From positions 1-37,389 of the forward strand of contig CALXCJ010000009.1 in assembly GCA_944386775.1 (NCBI GenBank): a stretch of DNA of 37,389 bases. The letters are read 5' to 3'. This DNA is from an uncultured Clostridia bacterium. GTDB lineage: Bacteria; Bacillota; Clostridia; TANB77; CAG-508. Positions 16,016-25,611 of the stretch are shown here, piece by piece. Position numbers and translations under genes: made by a program. Numbering within the stretch: the first letter of the stretch is position 1; every line of letters begins with the position of its first letter. The notes beneath the pieces were generated by a model. The model made no database searches. It worked only from the letters and a program-made list of their open reading frames with translations, and was not told where the DNA came from.

Positions 16016-16582
16016 TTATTCATCTATATAAGCTTTAGAATTATTATCACTTATTTTTTTTGCTGGTACACCCGCTATAGTACAATCAGATTGAAAAGAT
16101 TTATTCACTACTGAATTTGCACCTACCACTACATTATCTCCTATTGTTATAGGTCCAAATATCTTTGCTCCTGGTCCAATATATACATTATCCCCTATTA
16201 TTGGTGCTCCTGCTTCTCCATGGCTTATTGCTCTACCTATATTTGTACAAACATGTATTCTGCAATTTTTTCCAATTTTTGCTTTTCCAGAAACCACTAT
16301 AGTTCCTGTATGTACTATTGTAAGGCCTGGTCCAAATACATTTATTGGAATTGTCCAATTGTATTTATCACATAATCTTAAATGTCTTACTAATAATATT
16401 TTTCTGATTATTTTGCTTAAGAAAGATTTTTTACAATTATAATAATACTCCGTATATCTAAGACTTTTATAAAACTTAAATCTTCTATCTATTAATCTTT
16501 CATACCATTTTTTATTTAATAGTCCAGATTGCTTTAAATCTTGCATATAATACTCTTTATACTGCTTTTTGCTTTGTATCAT
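16016..16582 (-). CDS. Serine-acetyltransferase-like hexapeptide O-acetyltransferase
   Basis: The last two-thirds of this 188-residue protein is a left-handed beta-helix of hexapeptide repeats: IVVSGKAKIGKNCRIHV, then IIGDNVYIGPGAKIFGPI, VVGANSVVNKS and AGVPAKKI. The catalytic His is probably in IVHTG or SHGEAGAP. The family uses acetyl-CoA. In polysaccharide loci such proteins usually O-acetylate a sugar; a role in cysteine synthesis is unlikely given the setting. GGAGG lies 9 bases before the ATG. It overlaps the upstream flippase gene by 26 bases. Confidence 0.88.
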   Translation of the reverse strand: MIQSKKQYKEYYMQDLKQSGLLNKKWYERLIDRRFKFYKSLRYTEYYYNCKKSFLSKIIRKILLVRHLRLCDKYNWTIPINVFGPGLTIVHTGTIVVSGKAKIGKNCRIHVCTNIGRAISHGEAGAPIIGDNVYIGPGAKIFGPITIGDNVVVGANSVVNKSFQSDCTIAGVPAKKISDNNSKAYIDE

Positions 16583-17888
16583 TTAATTGTGCCTCCTTCT
16601 TTTTAATGTATATTTTTAGGTATATCACATATACTATTGATACTATTATGTTTGTAGCCGTTGTTGTAATAGCTGCACCAATTACCCCAAACCAATTTAT
16701 AAAAACAATATTGCTAACAAAATTTACTATTAAACATACACTATTTGTTATAATATTTATTTTAATTTTTCTCATAGCACCTAATACATTTGAGCAAGGA
16801 ACTTTAATTGCGGATGTAAAAAATAAACCTATCATTAAAACTATGTAAATTGGAATTGAATCATAGTATTGTTCTCCAAATAGAATTGTAAATATTAACT
16901 TAGCTAATATTATTAATCCTATACACATAATTCCAAATCCTAATATACTGTATTTTAAAAGAGCATTAAAATTTCTTTTTATCCATTTTAGATCTTTATT
17001 ATGTTTTACAAAATGAGGGGTTATATATATAGCAATACAACTAGATAAAAATGTTAATGCATATGGGATCTTATTTCCAACATTATATGTAGCAACTGCT
17101 TCTGGTGTAGCTATCATGTATCCAATTAAAAATGTATCTATATTAATCATTAAACTTCCTATAGTAGAATTCAATTGTCCTGCTAATGCATATTTAATAA
17201 ATCCTTTTCTTTCATTCTTTGGCAATTTTTCTTTTGAATTAGTATTCTTTAATTTTATTATAATTTTATATGCTAAATATACTCCATAAAATAAAATAAG
17301 TAATTGATATACATATCTAGATAATATTGCACCTTTTAATCCCCATATAATAGAGAAAATAATTAGAATGATATATGTAATTGAGGTAGTAAATATTTGT
17401 AGTTTTCCATATTTCTTATTTTCAAAATTTACTCTTAATAATATGGACATTAAACCACCTAGTATTGTGATAGCTGGTACTAAACATAATAATGGCATTA
17501 TTTCTTTTGCTTGCTCCATTGTATATGGATAAAAAAGTGGAGAAAGTAATATTAGTAATCCAGTAACTATAGAAGCTATTAATGATGACTTTATAGAATA
17601 TTTAAATATCTGCATTTGTTTTTCTTTATTTCCTATATTTTCTGTAAGATATTGTAATGCTGCAAAAGATATTCCAAAATCATTTAGTAAAAATAACATT
17701 GAATAACAATTATTTATATAAGCATATATACCATAGTCGACTTTTGATAAAAATCTGACTAAGATAATACCTCCTAAAACTGTTATTACTTTACTTAATA
17801 CTGTAGATAAAAATATAGAAAAAAATCCAGTTTTACGCAACTTTTGAATCTTGTCTTTTATTTTAAATTTTGCTATAAATTCTGTCAT
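16557..17888 (-). CDS. wzx: Wzx-type polysaccharide flippase
   Basis: This 443-residue protein has about twelve membrane segments and the N-terminal pattern VLSKVITVLGGIILVRFLSK followed by DYGIYAY, typical of the polysaccharide-transport family of the MVF/MOP superfamily. It should move undecaprenyl-linked repeat units across the membrane for polymerisation by Wzy. It is the only flippase in the window. A 78-base gap separates it from the upstream glycosyltransferase; I see no convincing promoter there. Confidence 0.92.
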   Translation of the reverse strand: MTEFIAKFKIKDKIQKLRKTGFFSIFLSTVLSKVITVLGGIILVRFLSKVDYGIYAYINNCYSMLFLLNDFGISFAALQYLTENIGNKEKQMQIFKYSIKSSLIASIVTGLLILLSPLFYPYTMEQAKEIMPLLCLVPAITILGGLMSILLRVNFENKKYGKLQIFTTSITYIILIIFSIIWGLKGAILSRYVYQLLILFYGVYLAYKIIIKLKNTNSKEKLPKNERKGFIKYALAGQLNSTIGSLMINIDTFLIGYMIATPEAVATYNVGNKIPYALTFLSSCIAIYITPHFVKHNKDLKWIKRNFNALLKYSILGFGIMCIGLIILAKLIFTILFGEQYYDSIPIYIVLMIGLFFTSAIKVPCSNVLGAMRKIKINIITNSVCLIVNFVSNIVFINWFGVIGAAITTTATNIIVSIVYVIYLKIYIKKKEAQLNDTKQKAV

Positions 17889-17966
17889 TTTTTATTTATA
17901 TGATATATTTATTATTTAAAATAATCATATTCTCCTTTCTCTGATTATTTATTTTCAAATTATTTT

Positions 17967-19130
17967 TTATTGTAATTTATCTAACAATTGGGCTAATCTT
18001 CCTGTTAATACTTTTCTATCATACATATTAGTTTGTTTCATATTCAATGTTGTATGATTATTATACTGTTCCTTAATAAACTCTTCTATCTTATTTAAAT
18101 CTTCATGTCTGATAGTTTCTATATTTACATTTTTACATACTGTATCAATTTCAGATTTTCCTGTTGTTATAGCTAATATATTTTTTTGACATCCTATATA
18201 ATCAAATATTTTTCCTGTTTGCTCACTTTTTTCTTTTCCACCTATTAATAATAATAATGATGCTCCTTTACAATACGAATTTGCCTCTTTAAATGGTTTA
18301 AATCCAACAAATTTACAATAATTTATAATTTCAAATTTTTTTGCTAATTCAATAATTTTATCTTCTTCTTTTCCTACATGTATAAATTCTATCTGATAAC
18401 CTTTTTGATTTAAACTATGAATTACTTTAAATATTGGTGTTGGATCACGAAATCCAGCAGATACTCCAAACTTACCTGTATACACAATTGTAAATTTTTC
18501 AAATTTTTTTGGTTGTATTTTTTCATAATCATCTTTATCAAATCCATTAGTAATTGTATATATCTTTTCTTGTAACATTGGATATTCTTTTTTATATTGA
18601 TCTGTCATAGTATCATTTACCGTACATATTAAACTAGCTTTTTTTAATACTTTTTTTTCAATTCTTCCAATTGATATCTTTTTAATTTTACTTTTAAGCT
18701 TTATTAAGTTAGTTTTATCATTTATTCTTTGTAATTTCCAAGGGTCTCTAAAATCAATTATATATGGTATATTATATTTTTCAAATATATATTTTCCAAT
18801 TGGAAATATATAAAATGGACCACCAGTTATAAACACTGCATCATATTTATTTTTTAAGATAATACCATCAATTTCTTTTTTTAAAGCTTTATAAAAATCT
18901 TTGCTTATATCTTTATTTTTTTGTTTAAAGTCTATTCTTATTACATTTATATTATCTTTAATATCTTTTAATAAAGTTTCATCATATGTAGGAATATTTT
19001 TTTCTCCTATTGTTACTACTGTTGGATTCCAACCATATATAGGTAAATATTTTACAAATTTAGTAATTCTTACTGTTCCAATTCCTGCCATTGGTGGAAA
19101 ATATGTAGCTATCATTAATATATTTTTCAT
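17967..19130 (-). CDS. GT4-like glycosyltransferase
   Basis: This 387-residue protein has the two-domain GT-B layout: MIATYFPPMAGIGTVRITKF at the N-terminus, DFRDPWKLQR in the middle, CTVNDTMTDQY, then the C-terminal donor domain starting at FTIVYTGKFG. The usual EGFG...E donor motif is weak here (KEKSEQTGKIFDYIGCQKN takes its place), which places it near the GT4 enzymes with a FDYIG-type motif. It probably adds one sugar of the repeat unit in the cytoplasm. Three bases separate it from the polymerase gene. Confidence 0.87.
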   Translation of the reverse strand: MKNILMIATYFPPMAGIGTVRITKFVKYLPIYGWNPTVVTIGEKNIPTYDETLLKDIKDNINVIRIDFKQKNKDISKDFYKALKKEIDGIILKNKYDAVFITGGPFYIFPIGKYIFEKYNIPYIIDFRDPWKLQRINDKTNLIKLKSKIKKISIGRIEKKVLKKASLICTVNDTMTDQYKKEYPMLQEKIYTITNGFDKDDYEKIQPKKFEKFTIVYTGKFGVSAGFRDPTPIFKVIHSLNQKGYQIEFIHVGKEEDKIIELAKKFEIINYCKFVGFKPFKEANSYCKGASLLLLIGGKEKSEQTGKIFDYIGCQKNILAITTGKSEIDTVCKNVNIETIRHEDLNKIEEFIKEQYNNHTTLNMKQTNMYDRKVLTGRLAQLLDKLQ

Positions 19131-19133
19131 TAT

Positions 19134-20360
19134 TTACTCCTTTTCTATTTTCTCAGAACATTCTTTACTAGCGAAAAGAATTCCTAACATAACATATATA
19201 ATTATAGACGTTTCTGATGATAAAAATGTTGTAGCAGCAATATTACATATAAGTATGGCAATAACAATTGGCAAATAATATATAGTAATATTTCTATTTT
19301 TTTTGTAATGGCATAATGGGCTTAAAACTGTAATTATATATATTAAAAAACCTATCAAGCCATATTGTATTAAAATTTGGAAAAATTCACTATCTACATA
19401 TCCTAATTCTGAAACTAAATTTTTTACAGGTCCAATACCAAAAAGTAAATTTTGGTCAATAATTTCTATATATTCTTCCCATTTTCCTATTCTATCATTC
19501 CAACTTGAAACACTATCTAAATCTGTAGATTGCTCTAGCCTCCAAGTAAGTTCTTCAGGTAATATTTGTAATATTGCAAATATTATTGTGATTTCTACCA
19601 TAAGAGCTATTAAAGCTTTTATTATTCCTTTACTACTTTTAACTTTCATAAAGCAATATACTATAATTGATACTATAAATGCTATTTGTGTTGTTCTTGA
19701 TAGTGTCATCATTAATGAAGTTAAAATTAATGCTATACTTGCAATACCAACCCATTTATGTTTATAATACTTAAAATACATAAGTTGAATATATACTGCT
19801 ATTATTGCAATAAAACCATATTGTGTTGGATTGGGCTTGGTTGATACTATTCTTGGATATTTATAATTACCAACCAGTGAATGATATTGAGTTGGAGCAT
19901 AAATATATATATATTTCTCATTAATATTAAATGGGTTAAAATATTGTACTATTCCTAATATAGCCATTAATGTAGTAGCAATACACAATCCTTTTAAAAA
20001 AAATATATAATATTCTTTTTTCTTGCAAATAGCCATTACATTTATAGTAATGAGTCCCATTACTATAAATCTTAGTATTTCAAAATAATCGTTGAATTGG
20101 ATGTTTTCCATAAATATAAATGTAAATAATATAAATACAGAAAGAATTACATTCATAATAAAAAATAAATTTGTAATATATACTTTTTTCAGGTCTTTAT
20201 TTAATATAATGTATAGAGTAACCATAATTGAAAATATACAAGTAATTTTATAAATACTTATACTACCAATAGAAAAATTATTAGGTAAAACTACTAATAT
20301 TATTAAAATTACTAGTATCAGTTTTTTTATGTTTATCTTCATATCTTTCATATCCTGCAA
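19134..20360 (-). CDS. Wzy-like polysaccharide polymerase
   Basis: This 408-residue membrane protein has about ten hydrophobic segments and the O-antigen ligase/Wzy pattern: LMMTLSRTTQIAF, then WNDRIGKWEEYI in an outer loop and LGYVDSEFFQILIQYGLIG. It should join flipped repeat units at the outer membrane face. It sits among the assembly genes, so it is the likely polymerase for this glycan, unlike the polymerase-like gene beside srtB. The reading frame opens with TTG close to AGGAAAGG; in-frame ATGs at 20349-20351 and 20340-20342 are alternative starts. The start is uncertain by up to six codons. Confidence 0.88.
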   Translation of the reverse strand: MQDMKDMKINIKKLILVILIILVVLPNNFSIGSISIYKITCIFSIMVTLYIILNKDLKKVYITNLFFIMNVILSVFILFTFIFMENIQFNDYFEILRFIVMGLITINVMAICKKKEYYIFFLKGLCIATTLMAILGIVQYFNPFNINEKYIYIYAPTQYHSLVGNYKYPRIVSTKPNPTQYGFIAIIAVYIQLMYFKYYKHKWVGIASIALILTSLMMTLSRTTQIAFIVSIIVYCFMKVKSSKGIIKALIALMVEITIIFAILQILPEELTWRLEQSTDLDSVSSWNDRIGKWEEYIEIIDQNLLFGIGPVKNLVSELGYVDSEFFQILIQYGLIGFLIYIITVLSPLCHYKKNRNITIYYLPIVIAILICNIAATTFLSSETSIIIYVMLGILFASKECSEKIEKE

Positions 20361-20368
20361 AACCTTTC

Positions 20369-21523
20369 CTAATTTATGTTTTTAATGTAATTACTTGCAT
20401 TATTATTCCAAGTTAATCCCTTAACATCATTCTTTCCTTTTTCTTTTATAGCATTTACATCGTATTCTTCATTAAATATTTTATTGATAATTTCTATTAT
20501 ACTATCTACACTTGGATCTATTAAAAATCCATTTTCTCCATTTTTTATAAAACCGTCTATTCCCTCGTTCTTTGTACCTATAGTTATACAACCATTCTTC
20601 ATAGCTTCTGGATATACTATTCCAAAACCTTCATTTATACTTGGCAATAAAAAAATATAACTTTCACTCATATACTCTTGTACTTTTTCATTACTTATTT
20701 GACCTAAAAATTTTACATTTTTTTCTACATCAAATTCTTCAATAAGCTTTTCTAAGTTTATTTTTTCTTTTCCTTCTCCTACAATTGTTAATGTTATATC
20801 TTGATAAACATCCTTCAATTTTCCAATAGCTTTTATTATCAAGTCAATATTTTTTCTAGGAATTAAACTTGCCACAGTTATTATAGAATGTTTTTTCTTA
20901 GCTCTTTCTTTTACTTCAAATTGTTCTAATCCATTATAAATGACATTAGTATTATATATTTCTAAGTCATGCAAATATTTTTGTAATTTATCACTTACAC
21001 ATATTACTTTATCAACTGTATTACATACTTGTTTTATCTGTTTTTTTCCATTTTCGCTTTTTAAATTCTTTATAAAACTTGTCCCATGCATAGTTACAAA
21101 AGTAGTGATTTTAAATTTTTCTTTTAATTTTTTAGCAACATATCCTTCAACTTTAAATGTATGTGCATCAATTAATATAACATTTTCATTTTTTACAATA
21201 TTTCCTACAATTCTTTTTAATGCATTAAATGCAAAAATACCATTGAAATTAATTCTGGAATTGTAAAATAAGTTTGAAATAGAAAAAGTTTTTTTATAAA
21301 TAATATCTACATTATCTATTTGAGTTTTCTTCTGCTTTAGATTTTTCATAAATCTTTGTTTATATTTTTGAAAATGTGATAAAAATGGAATCCATTTTAC
21401 AATTGCAAGAACAATAACATGATAGCCTAAACTTGCTAAAGCTTTTGCATGGCTATGTACATAGCTACAATATGGTGAATTGTCAAAAGTAACATGTGTT
21501 ATAATAATAATTGTTTTATTCAT
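20369..21523 (-). CDS. GT4 glycosyltransferase
   Basis: This 384-residue GT-B enzyme belongs to the GT4 family. The N-terminal acceptor domain starts IIIITHVTFDNSPYCSYVHS. The C-terminal donor domain begins VASLIPRKNID and contains LTIVGEGKEK, NVKFLGQIS and the EGFGIVYPEAMKNG motif with the two conserved glutamates. It should add a sugar to the undecaprenyl-linked unit. Donor specificity is not readable. It ends 8 bases before the polymerase frame and follows the epimerase gene after one base. Confidence 0.92.
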   Translation of the reverse strand: MNKTIIIITHVTFDNSPYCSYVHSHAKALASLGYHVIVLAIVKWIPFLSHFQKYKQRFMKNLKQKKTQIDNVDIIYKKTFSISNLFYNSRINFNGIFAFNALKRIVGNIVKNENVILIDAHTFKVEGYVAKKLKEKFKITTFVTMHGTSFIKNLKSENGKKQIKQVCNTVDKVICVSDKLQKYLHDLEIYNTNVIYNGLEQFEVKERAKKKHSIITVASLIPRKNIDLIIKAIGKLKDVYQDITLTIVGEGKEKINLEKLIEEFDVEKNVKFLGQISNEKVQEYMSESYIFLLPSINEGFGIVYPEAMKNGCITIGTKNEGIDGFIKNGENGFLIDPSVDSIIEIINKIFNEEYDVNAIKEKGKNDVKGLTWNNNASNYIKNIN

Positions 21524-21524
21524 T

Positions 21525-22619
21525 TTATTCCTCTCTTAATACTTTTACTATTTTTTCTGCAGTTTTTCCATCTCCATAGTAATGTTTCTTTTCAAATTTT
21601 TTATTTATCTGTGCATTTTCTATTTTTTGTTTTAATTCAAAATAATCTGGCTTAGCTAATACATTATAGCCATTTTCTAGTGTTTCTACCCATTCTGTTT
21701 GATCTCTTACTGTAATGCAAGGTACATCTAAAATATATGCTTCTTTTTGTAATCCTCCAGAATCTGTTACAATTTTTTTAGCATTTTTAGTTAAATATAA
21801 CATTGTCATATAATCTACTGGTTCTATAAATAATATATTATTATAGTTATTTTTTTCATTTAATTCATCTACAAATTTTCTTATTCTTGGATGAACTGGG
21901 AAAATCACTTTTTCATCTAATTCTTCTAAAACTGATAAGATGGTTTGCAATTTTTTACTGTCTGCTGTATTTTCTGCTCTATGAATTGTAGTTAAGTACC
22001 ATTTATTTATATCAATATTTTTTCCATATAAACTTTTAATATTGTCTTTTAAAACAATGGTTTTGTCCGCTATTTTTGAATAATATATAACAGAATCACA
22101 CATTATATCACCTAAATTATATACATTTTCAGTTATATTTTCTTTTTTTAAGTTTTCTACTGCTGTATCAGTTGGACAAATTAATATTTTTGATATATGG
22201 TCTGTTAATATTCTGTTTTGTTCCTCTGGCATATTTTTATTATATGACCTTAATCCTGCTTCTACATGTATAACTGGTATAAGTAATTTAGATGCTGCTA
22301 ATGCTCCTGCAAGTGTTGAATTAGTATCTCCATATACTAATACATAATCTGGTTTTTCTTTTATTAAAACTTCTTCTATTTTCATTAACATTTTTCCTGT
22401 TTGTTCACCATGCGTTCCAGAGCCTATCCCTAAATTATATTTTGGTTTTGGTATTTGCAATTGTTCAAAAAATATATCTGACATATTTTTATCATAATGT
22501 TGATCTGTATTTACAATTATTTCTTCTAGTTCATTTTGATATTTTTTTATTTCTTTTGATAACATAGATGCCTTTATAAATTGAGGTCTAGCACCAATCA
22601 CTGTAACAATCTTTTTCAT
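21525..22619 (-). CDS. wbpI: WbpI/WecB-type UDP-sugar 2-epimerase
   Basis: This is a non-hydrolysing UDP-N-acetylhexosamine 2-epimerase of 364 residues. It has GARPQFIKAS (9-18), DQHYDKNMSDIFFEQL, YGDTNSTLAG (Asp98), HVEAGLRSYN (Glu120), HRAENT and DSGGLQKEA. WecB converts UDP-GlcNAc to UDP-ManNAc; WbpI makes the same change on the 2,3-diacetamido-glucuronate sugar. I favour WbpI because the other four enzymes of that route (wbpA, B, D, E) are in this operon, and the GARPQFIKA plus NMSDIFFE pattern is typical of that branch. WecB activity cannot be excluded. GGAG lies 5 bases before the ATG. Confidence 0.88.
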   Translation of the reverse strand: MKKIVTVIGARPQFIKASMLSKEIKKYQNELEEIIVNTDQHYDKNMSDIFFEQLQIPKPKYNLGIGSGTHGEQTGKMLMKIEEVLIKEKPDYVLVYGDTNSTLAGALAASKLLIPVIHVEAGLRSYNKNMPEEQNRILTDHISKILICPTDTAVENLKKENITENVYNLGDIMCDSVIYYSKIADKTIVLKDNIKSLYGKNIDINKWYLTTIHRAENTADSKKLQTILSVLEELDEKVIFPVHPRIRKFVDELNEKNNYNNILFIEPVDYMTMLYLTKNAKKIVTDSGGLQKEAYILDVPCITVRDQTEWVETLENGYNVLAKPDYFELKQKIENAQINKKFEKKHYYGDGKTAEKIVKVLREE

Positions 22620-22630
22620 ATTATCTCCTT

Positions 22631-23704
22631 TTAGACTTTATAAATTTTATCCAAATTTTTATTTACTTCTTCCCATAAATAATCATTTGAAATTAATGCT
22701 AATTTTTCTACATACTTTTCATAATTTTGGCTTATCTTATCTACTGCTGTTTTTAATGATTCTATATCTTCAAATTTAATACATTCGCCAATTTGTTTTT
22801 CTTTAATTAATTCTCCTGCTTTTGTTCCTTCTGAAACAATCACAGGTGTACAAGTTATAATCGCTTCATATAATTTAACAGGATAACATGTTCTCCAATT
22901 TTTTATTTCAGGATTATAAACACAATATAATATATCTGTATTTTGATATATTTTACCAATGTCTTTTTCCCCATTAAATTCTCCATAGATTTTACAATTT
23001 TTTAGTTTTTGATCCTTTAATTTTTCATATAAAACCCCTGTTCCATATAACCCAATTGTAACATTATTATTTTCTTTTCCAAATTTTATTAATGTATCTA
23101 TAGATTTTTGGTCTCTTAAAAATCCTATATAATTTAATCTAATTTGTGAGTTGTTAGTTGTTTTTTCTATTGGTGTATAATTTGCTTTTACAGGATAATT
23201 TGGCAAATATATTAAGTTTTCTTTTTCTTGCATATCTTTTATTTGCTCGTCATTTACATATATTATATAGGTACTTTTCTTTACTAAAAATGAAAAAATA
23301 CTTTTAAACTTTCCGAATTTATAGTGTTGATACATTTCATGCATATCGAAAATTAATTTTTTTTCTTTTTTGAATAATGTACTAATATATCCTACTATCA
23401 AACCATCTAAATCATGGCAATGTAAAAATTGGACATCTTTATCTTTTAAATATTTTTTTGTTTTATGGATAAATTTAAAAAAAGGAATTATTTGCTTAAA
23501 ACCTGTTCCAGGAACAGAAGGAATAGAAAACCTTCTTATTTTTATGTTTTCTACTTCCTCTACATTGTTATTATATTTATTTTTTCTGTCCCAACAAATT
23601 ATTTCAATATTATAACCTAATGTTGAAATATATTTTGCTTCCTTTAATACTCTTATATCTGGATCAAATCCATTTGTTAAAATCATATATATAGTTTTAT
23701 TCAT
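22631..23704 (-). CDS. GT4-like glycosyltransferase
   Basis: This 357-residue GT-B protein has MILTNGFDPDIRVLKEAKYI at the N-terminus, a pattern common in family 4 enzymes of exopolysaccharide loci. HCHDLDGLIVG and FDMHEMYQHY are further acceptor-domain marks. The donor domain starts at IRLNYIGFLRDQKS and ends with CYPVKLYEAIITCTPVIVSE, where the Glu of the usual E-x7-E motif is present. The role is sugar transfer on the cytoplasmic face. It lies between the epimerase and wbpA, with 11-base gaps on both sides. Confidence 0.9.
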   Translation of the reverse strand: MNKTIYMILTNGFDPDIRVLKEAKYISTLGYNIEIICWDRKNKYNNNVEEVENIKIRRFSIPSVPGTGFKQIIPFFKFIHKTKKYLKDKDVQFLHCHDLDGLIVGYISTLFKKEKKLIFDMHEMYQHYKFGKFKSIFSFLVKKSTYIIYVNDEQIKDMQEKENLIYLPNYPVKANYTPIEKTTNNSQIRLNYIGFLRDQKSIDTLIKFGKENNNVTIGLYGTGVLYEKLKDQKLKNCKIYGEFNGEKDIGKIYQNTDILYCVYNPEIKNWRTCYPVKLYEAIITCTPVIVSEGTKAGELIKEKQIGECIKFEDIESLKTAVDKISQNYEKYVEKLALISNDYLWEEVNKNLDKIYKV

Positions 23705-23715
23705 TTTTTCACCTT

Positions 23716-25029
23716 TTATAAAAGTTCTATATTTTCTCTATTTTTTATATTTTTCATTGCATTTCTTGTATCAAACACAAATTTAGCATTTGTTTGAATC
23801 ATTTCATAATCAAAATTGCTATGTGCAGCTGTTATGATTACTAAGTCATATCCTTGTATGATTGATTCATCTATTTTTTCAATTCCTTTATGTTTTTCTC
23901 CTTTATATTTATATTCAGGAATCCAAGGATCATAAAAATCAACAAATGCTCCTTCTTTTTGTAATACTTCTATTACTCTTAAAGCTGGGCTTTCTCTATA
24001 GTCATCTATATCATTTTTATATGCAACACCTAATACTAAAATTTTTGAATGATTTAATGATTTATAGAATTTTCCAAGGATTTTTTCTGCTCTTTCAACA
24101 CAATATTCTGGCATTCTATCATTTATCATTCCAGAAGCTTCAATCATAGATGTATGGAAACCATATTCTCTTGCTTTCCAATCTAAGTAATAAGGATCTA
24201 ATGGTATACAATGTCCACCTAATCCTGGTCCTGGATAAAATGCTTGGAATCCATATGGTTTTGTTTTTGCAGCATCTACTACTTCCCACATGCTAATTCC
24301 CATTTTGTTACATAGCATTGTTAATTCATTTACTAAACCTATATTTATATTTCTATATGTATTTTCTAATATTTTCTCCATTTCTGCAACAGCTGGTGAT
24401 GAAACTTCATAAATATCAGCTCCAAGTACTGCTCTATACATTGTTGCTATTACTTCTGTAGCATCTTTACCAATTGCTCCAACAACTTTTGGAGTGTTTT
24501 TAGTTTTATATAATAAATTTCCTGGATCTACTCTTTCTGGTGAAAATCCTAAATAAAAATCTTCTCCACATTTTAGTCCAGATCCTTCTTCTAATATTGG
24601 TTTAATTAGTTCTTCTGTTGTTCCTGGATATGTAGTTGACTCTAGCACTACCATAGTATTTTTCTTTAAATGCTTAGATATGGCTGTTGCACTGCTTTGT
24701 ACATAACTAATATCTGGTTGTTGATGTTCATCTAAAGGTGTTGGCACACATATTGCTATAAAATCAACATCTTTTATAAATGTAAAATCTGTTGTTGCTC
24801 TTAGCATTCCCTTTTCTACAATTTCTTTTAAATCTTTATCTACTACATCTCCAATATAGTTGTGTCCTTCATTTACAAGTTTTACTTTTTCTTCTTGTAC
24901 ATCAAATCCTATTGTTTTAAATCCTGCTTTTGCTTTTTCTACTGCTAAAGGTAGACCAACATATCCTAAACCTACTACCCCTACTACTATTTCTCTATTT
25001 TCAATTTTCTTTAATAATTCTTCTTTCAT
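23716..25029 (-). CDS. wbpA: UDP-N-acetylglucosamine 6-dehydrogenase, WbpA type
   Basis: This 437-residue NAD-dependent dehydrogenase has the Rossmann motif VGVVGLGYVGLPLAVE, then CVPTPLDEHQQPD, ESTTYPGTTEE and GFSPERVDPGN. The catalytic GPGLGGHCIPLDPYYL has Cys274, and VLGVAYKNDIDDYRESPAL marks the C-terminal domain. GHCIPLDP is characteristic of the WbpA/WecC branch acting on N-acetylated sugars rather than on UDP-glucose. It oxidises UDP-GlcNAc to UDP-GlcNAcA, the first step of the diacetamido-uronate route. Its ATG follows the wbpD stop directly. Confidence 0.93.
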   Translation of the reverse strand: MKEELLKKIENREIVVGVVGLGYVGLPLAVEKAKAGFKTIGFDVQEEKVKLVNEGHNYIGDVVDKDLKEIVEKGMLRATTDFTFIKDVDFIAICVPTPLDEHQQPDISYVQSSATAISKHLKKNTMVVLESTTYPGTTEELIKPILEEGSGLKCGEDFYLGFSPERVDPGNLLYKTKNTPKVVGAIGKDATEVIATMYRAVLGADIYEVSSPAVAEMEKILENTYRNINIGLVNELTMLCNKMGISMWEVVDAAKTKPYGFQAFYPGPGLGGHCIPLDPYYLDWKAREYGFHTSMIEASGMINDRMPEYCVERAEKILGKFYKSLNHSKILVLGVAYKNDIDDYRESPALRVIEVLQKEGAFVDFYDPWIPEYKYKGEKHKGIEKIDESIIQGYDLVIITAAHSNFDYEMIQTNAKFVFDTRNAMKNIKNRENIELL

Positions 25030-25611
25030 TTATATTCTCTCCTTTACAATATTGTCCTCATATATATATTCTTTTCCACATACTGGGCATTTGAATATAC
25101 CATTTTTAAAAATCATTTTTTGTGAACACTCACATACATAATATAATAATCTAGCTGGATTTCCAACCATTAGTGCATAATCTGGTACATTTTTAGTTAC
25201 TACACTTCCTGCTCCAATAAATGCATATTTACCAATATCATGTCCACATACAATTGTTGCATTTGCACCTATTGTAGCACCTTTATGTATTACTGTTTTT
25301 CTATATTCATTTTTTCTGCTAATAAAACTTCTTGGGTTAACGACATTTGTGAATACACAAGATGGTCCTAAAAATACATCGTCTTCACATATAACTCCTG
25401 TATATACTGATACATTATTTTGTATTTTTACATTATTTCCTATAATTACATCTGGAGATATTACTACATTTTGTCCTATATTGCAATTTTTACCTATTTT
25501 GCTATTAGCCATAATATGTGAAAAATGCCATATTTTCGTATTTTCTCCTATTGAAAAAGGTTCATCTACATAACTAGATGGATGTACAAAATATTCATTT
25601 TTATTGTTCAT
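25030..25611 (-). CDS. wbpD: WbpD-type sugar N-acetyltransferase
   Basis: This 193-residue left-handed beta-helix protein acetylates the 3-amino group of UDP-2-acetamido-3-amino-glucuronate with acetyl-CoA. Hexapeptide repeats run through most of the chain (IGENTKIWHFSHIMANSKIG, NCNIGQNVVISP, IGANATIVCGHDIG). FTNVVNPR is a common WbpD feature. The C-terminal tail has four cysteines arranged C-x-C and C-x2-C (CECSQ, CPVCGKEY), a small zinc-ribbon-like end also found in relatives. It overlaps the wbpE end by 11 bases. Confidence 0.92.
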   Translation of the reverse strand: MNNKNEYFVHPSSYVDEPFSIGENTKIWHFSHIMANSKIGKNCNIGQNVVISPDVIIGNNVKIQNNVSVYTGVICEDDVFLGPSCVFTNVVNPRSFISRKNEYRKTVIHKGATIGANATIVCGHDIGKYAFIGAGSVVTKNVPDYALMVGNPARLLYYVCECSQKMIFKNGIFKCPVCGKEYIYEDNIVKERI

